In this document: positions 41,501 to 53,500 of the stretch, piece after piece
How positions within the stretch are numbered: position 1 is the stretch's first letter
Layout: every line of letters starts with the position of its first letter
Assembly: GCA_934045075.1 (NCBI GenBank)
Contig: OW203736.1
Location: 22,793,805 to 22,857,804, forward strand
Reading direction: 5' to 3'
DNA from: Yponomeuta sedellus
Taxonomy: Eukaryota; Arthropoda; Insecta; Lepidoptera; Yponomeutidae
Length of the DNA stretch: 64,000 nt
Position numbers and translations under genes: made by a program
Notes under the pieces: model-generated
What the model was told of the DNA's origin: nothing
The model's database searches: none
The model's input: the letters and a program-made list of their open reading frames with translations, nothing else

Positions 41501-44500
41501 ATCTGATACTATAAACGCCCTTGTTAAGTGGTTACAGTCTGTAGGATTAAAAACTAATGCAAGTAAAACCAAAATGATACATTTCCGAAACTACAACACT
41601 CCTCGTCTTGAACTTGATTTAACAATCGATAATACTAAAATTTCACTTGTAGACCACGCAAGATTCTTGGGCATTTGTGCAGACGAACATATGAACTGGA
41701 AGAAGCATATTGAGGTCCTTGCGGGGAAACTAAGTAGCTTTACGTATGCACTAAGATGTTTCTCAAAAATTACAACGTCACATGCATCACTACTGGCGTA
41801 TTATGCTTATTTTCACTCCAGGGTTTTATATGGTGTAGCTCTGTGGGGAGGTAGTGTTGAGGTGAACAAAATTTTCATTTTACAAAAGAGATGCATTCGT
41901 ATTTTAAGCGGAGTTAATTCAAACAGGGTGTCATGTCGCGGTCTGTTTTTGAAGTTAGAAATACATACGGTTACAGCGCTCTATATAATCGAATTGTGCA
42001 AATTGGTTAGACGTTTTCCAGAGCGATTTCCAATCAGCACTGAAAGGAAATATGGTAGGTTGAGAGAACGATTTAAGCATCATCTCGAAGTTAAGTTCTG
42101 TAGAACAACAGCTTACAGTAAAAGTACTAGTCATGTAGCAATTTGCGTTTATAATAAATTACCAACAGATATCAAGCTGCTCCCTGGTGATCGATTCCTC
42201 AAAGCTTTGAAACAATATTTACTTATTATGTGTCCATACAGTCTAAATGAATATTACGAAAATTGTAAATAGATTTTTATATGTAACTTGGCTATTATTG
42301 TGTCGAAATATTAGTTGACTTCATATTTAATTGATTGATTTATAAATGTTACGAATGTTAATTTCTGAATTTATGAAATATTAGTGTACTTATTTAAGCA
42401 TTCTAAATATTAATTTAAAATTTCAATAATTTTAAAATTGCTATGCCAATATCGGTAAAATTACATTAGCACTACAATTTTATCCATGTAACATCATAAT
42501 GTACTGTAATTTATGGCAATAAATGATTGATTGATTGATTGAAATCTATGTATGTGCTATCAATATTTTGGTTGTTTAAAGAATTAAATATAGCGGAGTG
42601 TGATAGGCTGTCGAAAGCTTTAGAGTAGTCGACAAATGCCAGATACAATGGTACATTATACTCGTGGCTCTTCTCAATCACGTAAATCTAGATTACGGCA
42701 AGCTAAATCCAGTTTTGGACTCCTAATCGTGATTACAATAACAAATTGGATTTCTCCAACATCGTAAACCAAAGTTCCATCTTTTAAGAAAGCCGTTCAA
42801 AATTTATTTCGCACAAAACAAACCGCGCCAGAAACAAAATTCAAAATTGCCGAAAAAGTTTATGAAATTACACAGAATAATCGAAAATATCGCAGAATTC
42901 TCGACATTTTAGACAGCTGCGTTCCAAAATAAAAAAATAAAATCTTAGCGTTTTTTGTCTAATCTGTAACTAGAACTAGATTTCGTGAACTAGATCAAAA
43001 AGTTACGGGAGAAATCGGATGGTCATAAATTTATTTTTTTAACTTCGTTCAAGCATGATCTAGATTATGAAATCCAGTTTTGCGCAGTAAATGGAGAAAA
43101 CGGCCCTCAGTGTACTATAATTTAACGTAAAGCAGCGCAACGTATGCAGTGTAGCGTACCGCTGCGTTTTGTGCTCGAGCTCCTGCTGCAGCGAGGCGAA
43201 GCTGCCGGTGACGCCGGCCGTGGTCTCCTCCTCCTCCTCGATGCGCTGGCGCATCTCGCGCTCGCGCAGCATCCGCGCCGCGATCTGCGTCTGCCGCAGC
43301 TGCAGCTCGCGCGCGCGCTCGTTCACGCAGTTCACCAGCTCCTGCCGACGCACCCACGCACGCGATCAATTCACACCGTGGACGATCGATGGCAAAGAAA
43401 TCGAAATAAATAATGATTCAGTCGGTGCGCCGAGGGGCGGGCGTACCTTCCCCGCGCCGCCCTGCACGAGGCGCGCCTCGAGCGCGGCGATCTGCGCCTC
43501 CAGCGCGCCGGTGCGCTCGCGCTCGGCGCTGATGGCGCTCTCGGCCGAGAGCCGCTCCGCCGCCAGCGCCGCCGCCTCCGCCTCCGACTGCGGCGAGCCC
43601 GCCCCCGCCGCGCCCTCGGCCCCCGCCTCCTCCCCCGCCTCCGCGCCGTCCGCTGAAACGAGACAAGTTCGTCGTCTCACTGAGGTCCAGCGGGAAGTGG
43701 GGTTGTGGATGAGTCTCGCAATAGAAACGCCCACGAGCGTTCTGTTCCCGACTGGAAACGTATGCAATATTTTACACCGAAAGCGCACGGATCTCCTACC
43801 TGTACTTCGAGTGCCCGCAGACGTTTAATTTTCAACTGGAAAAGAATCCACCGAGCACGCTCGGGTCTCCTCCATACACCGTGAACGCGCGCGGTGACTC
43901 TATTACCGGTCAAAGTGGTGTGCAGCACGACCAGCCGAGTGCGCGCACGAGTCTTCTAACTGACACGGGAACGCGCGCAAGCGCTCTGCCTCAAGCCAGT
44001 ACTACAAACCGCGTTCTCACCACGTTCTTGCTCATACTCACGGCGTGAGCGCGCGGGGCGGCGGGCGGGGCGGTCGGCGGCGCGGCGCTGCGCCACTAGC
44101 GCGCGCAGCCGCTCTATCTCGAGCTGGTACTCGCGCAGCTTCGCATCCTTCGGGTCCTCGTTGCGCACTGGCTTGTTCTTTATCTCTGAGGTGAAGATAA
44201 CACATTTTTTTTCACATTGTAGGTAATCTAGATTTTAAAGTATAATTAATTAAACCACCATGGGTAACACTTGTCAAAAGCACAGCATTATAGCCCCAAA
44301 TTCATGGCAACAAAAATTGCGTTAGCTTGTTCAATGAGTTGTTTTTTATTCTTCTTCCCTTATTTTACCATATTAACTAATTAACATAATGGACTAATGG
44401 CTTAAAGTTTAAACTATCAATGAATAATGACTCGGTTCTCTGCCTTTTCGCAGAAACATTTTCGGGCGATTATCATTTGGCAACTTACGTTTCAAAGAAT

Positions 44501-47500
44501 ATTATTTTGTGGAATAATCATTTTTCATAGGTTTTTAAATAATAATTTGCCAACTTTTCTTATATTTTTTTTATTTCCCAACCTTGTACTTGCCAACAGT
44601 TTGTTTGGTTTGCTTTTTATAATTACATCTTTCAAAATGCCAACTTTTAAGTAGGCAAGGCAGGACACCGAATGACTCATTTTATCAAATAAATTGTACA
44701 TTATTGCCTTGCATGACTAATGTAAAGGGTGGTGGTGTAGGCTGGCTGACAATTACCTACTGTATGGGGAAAGATGCCTAATTTGATATAGAATAGTACC
44801 GATACTGGATTAAAACTACCACTGTATTTTAATTTTATATAATACCGTGTCCAGGTCTAAGGCGTAGTATTAGTTTTGCTTTTATTTCTCTGAAAGACCT
44901 ATGTGGAGGTTGTCTAAGTTACAGAGGACTGTCGTTTGTTTAGTTGTGTAAGTTTGTGTGCTGGGCTTACGCTTGGCGCGGTGCGCGTATCGCAGCGTGG
45001 TGATCGTCTCGTCGTAGTTGTAGGCGGCCGGGCCCACGTTGGCGATCATCAGCGTCTTGCTGTTGCCGCCCAGAGAGTCCTGCGACACAGGTATTTATTT
45101 GTTCTACAGCATTTGCTTCACAATATTCACGAAACATCTTCCCGGAAAATATGTTGACATCTATCTATCTCTATCTATCCAGCTATCCATGAATAAAGCC
45201 CACTGCTGGGTATGGACCTCTTCCATTTCAATCTCGACCACTGACCCCCGGCCGCTTTTTTAATGTGATCCCTGCAACGGGCAAGTGGTCTACCCACCGA
45301 ACGTTGACCGGTTCTTGGCCACCACTCCGTGACTGCCCTTGTCCACCTTCCGTCATCCCGTCTCATCAGGTGATGTTGACACCGTTTTTGTTAAATTGGT
45401 CCAGCTGCACGACAATCCGACATCATACAGGGTTTATTTGAACATTCGAGGTGGCGATTACAAGCGCAAACAGTAGTTTTTACTATCGCTAAGAAGAGAA
45501 CGGAAACACAAAGTGTTTCGTTGTACCTAATAAATAATCGCGATTTGACCCGTTTAATGTATAACTAGGAAACACAAAGGTCCGCTAGACGGAGGAGCCG
45601 GTTGCGGGTACCTGCAGCAGGCGCGTCAGCTTGGAGTCGCGGTAGGGCACGTGCGGCGAGGCCTCGGCCAGCGCCGAGATCACGTTCCCCAGCGCCGACA
45701 GCGCCTGGTTGATGCGCGCCGCCTCGCGCAGCCGCTCGGCCGCCGCCTGCGTCTTGCGCTGCCGCTCCGACCCCGCCAGGTCCACCAGGTTCAGCTTGCC
45801 CACGCTGCGACAGACGGACAGACCACCGCTCACTCACATCCACGCGACACCACCGCTTCACCTGCCCCCGACCTATGTAATACCCTGTGCCGTGGTAAAC
45901 AGGCCGACATCAAAGTGAGACTTGTACAGATCCATACGCGTCGGTGGGACTCGAACCCGCGTCCTTTGTTTTGATAGTCAGCGTGTTAACCTCTAAACCG
46001 ACTAGGCGCAATTTTTCTCATTGACGCGCAACGGTTTAGTTATTTAAATTTACCCAAATCTCCCTCTATTTCCTCAAAAACATGTCGAATTTTAATGGGA
46101 ACATTCTAAAGTCGATTTCTTCATCTACACCTATATTACATAATTTGTAATTGATTAAATGTGTACTTTCTGAAAACACTTAAGTATAATATAAATTTTA
46201 ATAGCATGCAACAAATTACAAATGTAGGGCCCCTACTGCCGCCAATAAGGACCGCAACTTCACAATTACATTTATTGCGCGCATCCGTCCATAGCGAAGC
46301 AGACGCGATTTTGTCAAGTCACATCAGTGTGCTGTATGTTCGTGAATAACACAGTGACGTCATAATAGCGTACACGCCTAGCGCAGCCGATGTAGATTAG
46401 TATCAAGCTTGTTCAACAATAAGCGAACTACTTCCGCGCACTCGTGCGTACTGGCACTTCCTGTCGACGAGAAGGAAACGCACTAATTACTGCTTCGGCC
46501 ATACAAACTGCAGTATACCAGTGAAGCCTAACTATACGTTTGGACAAATTACAAAAACTGCTGGGTCATAGATCGCCAGTTTGTAAGTAGATATAAACGG
46601 GTTATTCCACTAATCCCCATTGATGGGGATTTGTGAACTTTTAATTCACAAATCCCCATTGCTAATACTAATTTACGCCAATGGGGATTTGTGAACATAA
46701 AGTTCATAAATCCCCATTGGTATAAACATCCCGCAATTAGCGTCAATGAGGAAATCAGTGTTGCCCACAACGTGGACGATTGACTGATGGATAGTTTGCT
46801 AATGAATGAGCGAAGTCGCGATATCCACAGCGCGGTGTGTGTGTGTGTGTGCTAGTGTGTGTGTGCGTGGAAGTCACTACCGACACTGATCGGATCGGTG
46901 ACAAAGCAAAATTCATGAGACGAATGATGAAATACAACAAAATTATTGATTTCGTAAGCACCACACAAAATTAACTTCCTGAATGATTTATTGCGTTTTT
47001 ATTGAAAAACTACAAAAAAAGTCGCAGTTCATACATGTAGGGGATATATTTCCCGGCGGCCCACACTCGGACTCACGCTAGAAAACCCCGTATCGTTGGT
47101 ACCGCTTTTATTATATTAAAAAAGTAACAAAAACGTGAGTACCTACACTAACAATCTGTTATTTACAATTAACAGATGACAGTTGATGACAAAGTGCATA
47201 CAAAAAACAAATCACAGCTAGCTATTAATTGATTCTAAGTTTACGAGAAACTGGGGGTTAACGCTTTCTTGCAACGCAAGTCATAATTAAGAATCTCAGT
47301 GGAGCCGTAGAGTTCCCTCGTGTCGCGATGCAGTATTGACTACACAGACAGACAGCTCGGTGACACTCGGACAGCTGACACGCATCGTCCAGCGACGGAG
47401 CTTCCTTCACTCGCTGGTGGGACAATGCGGCTGCATTTGAACGCTTCCTCATTATAACAAACGCCTAGTCAATATCTGGGTCAATCAATAAACATTTATA

Positions 47501-50500
47501 CCTACTGCGAAGTGGCTTTTCGAGTCTCGAGTAAACAAATAAGATGAAGGAAAACTACTAAAAACTACTCTCGGTGATTGTTTATAGACGAAGGCGCTTT
47601 ACGGGCACGCTATTTTCAGTCATAATCGTAAAGTGCAAAGAATAAACAGAGCTATAAACGAAGCAACAACCTTGCGCGTGCAGGGGACACGTGGCAATTT
47701 CTGACACGCTTTATGTATCTATGCAGCCCCCTGCCCCAATAGTGGCTACATAGGCTTTTCACCGCCACGCAATCCACCGGGGTTCACTGCCACTGTACAT
47801 AGTGCACTCTAATTTATTATTGTCTTGTAAGGATTATTACAAGGATTAGTGCTATGATATTTTTAAACTTATACATAACACAATCATTTGTCCTGGTCCC
47901 AAACTAGGATACCCTCTGCTGACCCTGATGGAAATATACTTAAACTAAGGCCATTTGTAAAAATCTCGTGTGGCCGCCTCCAGAGGGAATCAAACTCACG
48001 CCTACCGCTTTTCGATTTAGGATTTTTGCAGTAAAAATCTTTTACATCAACATTATGAAAAGCATTCCCATCTACCGCTGATGTGTGAAGAAGCATTTTT
48101 AGAGCAACAAACAAGACGGTCCTCGCGACTGCACACCTCCCAGCATAGCCGCTATGCTCAAAAACCTTTTTATAGTGCCGGAAATTGTTACGTTTACCCC
48201 GCTCACGGCGAGGCAAACAAACAGTAAACTAACATGCAAAGTAACAGCCAATCGCGAAAACCACATAAATAAACATCGCACCTTTAGTATGCCACCGCAG
48301 TGCAAACGCTAGAAGGACGACTGATAATTTGCGGTACGGACCAAAGCTCAGTCAATTTACATTCTAGGGTAACATACTTAGCCAATTAAATAGCATGGGC
48401 GATAGGTAAATTGAGACCTCGCTAGGTATGTGTATAAATCTTTTTGAATCAGATAGTACATCTGAGACATGCCAAACAAAGCCCGAACGGCAAGACCTGC
48501 TTGCAGCTACAGCCACAGAGGTAACTAACACACAGATGGCAATATGATCCTGCAATTCATCTTAGGCTGGACGCCCCGTCGCGGAGGAAATTTGTCGTTT
48601 ATGACGGATTTGACAAGCTATTAATCACCTAAATTATTTAAATTCATCAGATGCCCATATGCCTCTCGCGAGAATAGACAAAGACTCACGCTATCTCGCT
48701 CTTACTAACCTCAGGATGGTTCTAGGGCGGTTCTTCATAAATTTCCCGGGAGCGGATTTGCGCATTACCTACAGGGTTGGCTAAGGTGCAAGAATAATTT
48801 TGTAACCTACTGTATCTATTCCACTAATTACTCGAGCACAACACCAAATCATCTAAATTATTCTTGTTTTATTGTTTAGAACAATATTTGAATATTATTA
48901 GTAGCAAAAAACACTATACAAAATCCCCATACAGTCCTGCGGCCCTATCACAAGGTGAACACTTCAAGCAGGAAGAGAAGAAATCAAACTTCCGTCCATC
49001 GGAGTTCTGTAGCAGCGTTATACAAGCACCTACCTCAACCACCTCCGCGTTCATTCGGTATCGAACTGTAGTAAGTAGGTACATCAGGTAAATACTCTAG
49101 ACCTGAGTGGTAACGGCACGATACGAACTAAGTGCAAGGTCGAGTGAGGCAGAGACACTCAGCTGGCAGCAGCCGGAGTGCACACGCCGCGAACATTCTT
49201 GCTATAGGAGAATCACCGCTGTTTACTCCCATCCTAACTAAAGCAGTCATTATAAAAATGAAAGTCATCAAACAACCTCGTGTCTTATCGACGACACCAT
49301 GATTAGCTATCGATATCTTATCTTTTTACTTAATTCCTAGCTCAAAGAAAGTGTGCAATTAGCGAACTACAATTGTATTTATTCAAAGCCTAACGAGTGG
49401 TGCCATTACAGTGCGCAAAAACTGAAACTGCTAAAATTATTCATCAAGGAAGTCGATTTACGAAATAGAGTTTTTTGAGTGGGTATTTATGTTGCCAAGC
49501 ATTTGAACACAGCGAGACCCACTTTCCAAATCTAACGAAGATTGACACTATTCAGTACGTCCATATTATAGTCTACATGCAAACTCAGCGACTAACACCT
49601 GTACTGCACCTGGACTAACACCTGTAGAATACTACATATAGGACCCTATGTGATTCATTTTGTAGGATTCCCTCAATCTGTACCACGATATATTTAGTCT
49701 AATGTAATATGGGGCTCAGCTCAGGTCGCAATTAAGGTGCACTCCACCTGCTCAGCCACTGTCGAGCGAGGCAGTGCATGAGGGCGCGCGCGCTTCTGTT
49801 GACACGCCGCATTACGCCGCGCGCTGCTCGCGCTTCGTTGCTCGGGAAATGGATCGGTGGATTCTCAACTACACGCTTCACTACAGAACACTTCATTATG
49901 ACGCCAGCGGGTTTGCTAGGCGAGTTTTCACGAAAGAACTGGAAATATAAAGTCCACCTCCTTTACACTAACTAGCAAAGTATCGCGGAAGGACCAAGTA
50001 CAGGGGCAGAGGACATGTCAACTGGCAGGCACCGGGTCGGCGACTGCCCATTTTACCTGTGACACATTGAGATAAATTGCTTAATTTGGAATAATCTACG
50101 TGATTGTTCATGTTCACGGCATCGCTTGCGCCTCAATTTGGTTCAATTAGTGCATGAGATCAACTCCAAATTCGACTGAACTTGAGATATCATCAATCTC
50201 ATAAAGTGACAACCCGCTGAATCAAGTTACATTCAAGTCTATTGAAAAACGTTTTCATGAACTCAGATTACCATTGCTGGGGTTACAATTCAGTCAAGTA
50301 CATTCTACGTACAGTCTATTTATTCTTAATTGTCCAATTTAGTAAACAAGATTCTAACCTAAAAATTGAGATTAGATGCCTAAACTAGACATTTTCTCGC
50401 AAATTCATGATCTATGTCTATAAAATTGGCAGCGTGATATCTAAAAGAGTGTTCTAGTGTACTTCATTTATGGAAATATGTCAGTTTTGGACTAAAAAGT

Positions 50501-53500
50501 CACTCAATTGGTAGAGCTCTGGCACGGATAGCCAGAGGTTGCGGGTTTGAATCCCGGCATGGGTGAAATTTTTAGCCTCTAAATAGGTTTTTAAATTTGT
50601 CTTTAGCACGGGTTAGTGCATTAAAAATAAAAATAGCATAAAAACAAAAATAGTGTACTATCATTCATTCAGGGCAGCCGAAAAAGGGGGCGGCCAAGGA
50701 CCACCTGGAAAAGATCAATAGACCAAGAGGCCAAATCGATCGGCACTAGCTGGCCTGAATTGGAGGCTGCCGCTAAACACCGTCAGAAGTGGAAATCTGT
50801 GGTTGAGGCCCTATGCTCCGCTAGGAGTTAAAGGACCAAAGAAGAAGAATATCATTCATCCATTCCTCGCACAATATTGTTTGTTTGTTTGTTTGTTTGT
50901 TTGTTTGTTTGTTTGTTTGTTTGTTTGATCGAGGTCGGGCGGCGGCCTCACCGGATGGTGCCGGTGCCGGTGTGCTGCGTCTCGACGGTGACCTGGAAGA
51001 CGGCGTGGCTGCGCGACGAGTGCTCGTTCATGTCGGTGCGGCCGGCCGCGCGCCGCCGCGCCCCCGCCGCCAGCAGCCGCGACATCTCCGCCGCAGACTT
51101 GCACACCACCGACGTCATCTCCGGGATGTAGAACCCGTTCAGGTCTTGCTGCGGGCACACCACATCAGGGGCTTCTAAACGGGCCATATTTTTACTGCAA
51201 TACGTGGCCGACAGCTATTGGTGCCTTTCTCTAATATGTGATTAGGAGAGGGACACCAATAGATGCCGGCCACGTATTGCAGTGAAAATATAGCCCGTTT
51301 AAAAGCCCCTTTACAGACGCGCGAAAACACTCCAGAGAGGAGCGCCGCTCTGCCGAAGTTATGAGTTCCACTTAGTTAAACTGGGTTCAAATTCGGCAGA
51401 GAAATTGATGAAATTAGGAATTATTCCAGAATCAGTTTCAGTTCCATTTGATTTGTAATTTCTAAAGAGCCCTAAGCCGATTTACGTTTTCAATACAAGC
51501 CTGCCAAGATAAATCAGCTATTTACGGTTGTGACGGTGTGACATTGCTGGAGTGTTTCTTTAAACAGTCAACGAAACCGGCATCCTCAGTAAATAAAATA
51601 AATGATGACGCTATGCGAGTGCGGCTCTCGGCGTGGGCACTAGATGGAGGACATGCGCTGTCCCAGAGCACGTGCCGAGTACGGGCATTGTCATATCGCT
51701 TAGCATAATGTGGCCGGCCAGAGAGACATTAACGAGCTCACCGACCATCATCGTTATTATGACGAACGGTGTCGGCATTCAGCGACAATGCTGCGCTCAA
51801 TTCGTCTCATGACCTGAAATCTGGCTGATGTGTTGCAAAATGAGGTAGTTTAAGGGTGTCTCTTGCTGGCATATAAAGTTTAATCAGAAATCGGAAACGA
51901 GCGACGAAAATATTATGATGACCTATTGTTAAGACCATGCAGCTTTTTTGGAATGAGGCTTGTTTTGAAAGTGAAACAAGTGAAATCATGAAGTTGGTCT
52001 ACAACGAGTCGCTTAGCCCTTGTTTTCTAACCTGTAGATTCGGTCTGTCAGATACAGCTTGAGTAAGTATGACGCGGTTTGCACAATCGCACCCGCAACG
52101 GTAATGAGCAGTTTTTTGCGCGTCCGACCGCGCTGCTTTACGCAAGGTTGTGGCGCGAGGGCCGCTGCTTCATCTCCTCTACTTGCAACTTTACAACGAA
52201 CGAGATAAAGTGCGTTTTCGCGCGGGAGACGATAGTTTCACGAAAATGCATGGAATGTAGATCACGATCACCAAATCGTATACAGTTTACGAGTAAAGTG
52301 CTATTCCGAGTCGACAGATGTGAGATTTAATTAATTAAGTAGTTATTCATTGCTGAGAGGCTTTTCACACTACAGGCGACGCGGTCTGGCGATGAAAACG
52401 CATCACGTCGTGAAAGTTTCAAGTGTGTTGATTAAGGAATGTGTCCACCGCAGACTCTAGAGCTCGCACCACCGCAACGTTACGTATGTCGTCATAGACC
52501 CAACAGTGACTGTATTCTTCCCATGACGTCATCAAATTACACGCTACGGGTCAGTCTAGGAAATCCAAGGGCCCGTCACGTGAGTATAATCAGCACGGTC
52601 AGCACCGGGTCACGGCCGCGGCCCGCCGGGTGATCGATACCATAACACGGATTATCGCGGCGACCACTCGCTCCGATACTGCTTAAAGTTAGAGACAAGA
52701 GAGCTGCCGTATAAGTCGCAAACAAAAGAATGCAAAGCGCGTTACTGACGCACGCACTCTATACTCGTCCGTAACTTTACTACAAACAATAGGTGTATGA
52801 ATAACATACAAATTCATGTGGAATACTATGACAACGTCGTGGGTCCTTACACTTCAACTGCAAAAAAGACAGTTGTCATTAGAAAGTTTGTGCTGTGACG
52901 TCTTATTTGCAGCAGATATCAGTAACCTTGCTGATCGATCTCCTGCTGATATCAATAAACGCGATAAACATTACATCGGCGGCCACGGCACTTCATGATA
53001 ACGAAGAGTGCGATTGTTTGGCTAGCAAGCAGGAAATCGCCTGAAATTTAAATCTACTTCTGCAATAAATTCAGAAAGTATGACATGTAGTTAATAATAA
53101 CTTTTATGAATCCACACAGTTGAGAATGAAGGTAACGGATATTTCTAGAGTGGATCCAATACAACGTATTAATGATTCAGCCGTCTGGCGCCGCCATTGA
53201 ACAGCGGGTAGGGAGTCCTCCCTGTCGCCACCCTGCCGGTGCCGAGTCGTGACCTTTGTGACGTCACAGAAGCGTCTGCACTTTACTACCTAGACCTGCT
53301 AATACGAGAATAACACTACGGCCCGCATTTATATCCAGAAAAATGTGATCCAACGTTTGGTTAATAAAATTTATTAATATAATTTACTTGCTGACCCAGC
53401 GATCTGCGTAGCACCAACAGTCAACACAGTCTATTCTTTATTTTTTACATTTTTCTATCCTTAAGAATTAGCGAAATCGGTTCACCAACACATTTAGCGA

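Larger units (their letters stand above)
37448..42541 (+). mobile_element. Full-length CR1/jockey-type LINE with two ORFs
   Basis: 5.1-kb element flanked by AAATC duplications, inserted antisense into the RTE copy. It has ~380 bp of 5' UTR (the first ~25 bp repeat the flank), ORF1, an overlapping ORF2, ~265 bp of 3' UTR and a (TTGA)n tail at 42524-42541. Both ORFs are open, so the copy is young. It lies in Klp68D intron 9, antisense to the host gene. Confidence 0.9.
36437..43105. mobile_element. Possible TIR element hosting the nested LINEs
   Basis: GGCCGTTTTCTCCAT at 36437-36451 is matched perfectly in inverse at 43091-43105, and both ends have an ATCTAGAT ~17-35 bp inside. The interval consists mainly of the RTE and CR1-type LINEs, so the original element would be a short MITE. 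No target duplication is evident. Confidence 0.4.
46013..47879. other. Klp68D intron 4, middle part
   Basis: Apart from the hairpins at 46605 and a TG repeat at 46834-46866, nothing is recognised. Confidence 0.35.

Noticed and set aside
50879..50927. CRISPR-like short repeat array
   Set aside because: A plain GTTT microsatellite without spacers; the 29-, 21- and 41-bp arrays in eIF2D also lack unique spacers.
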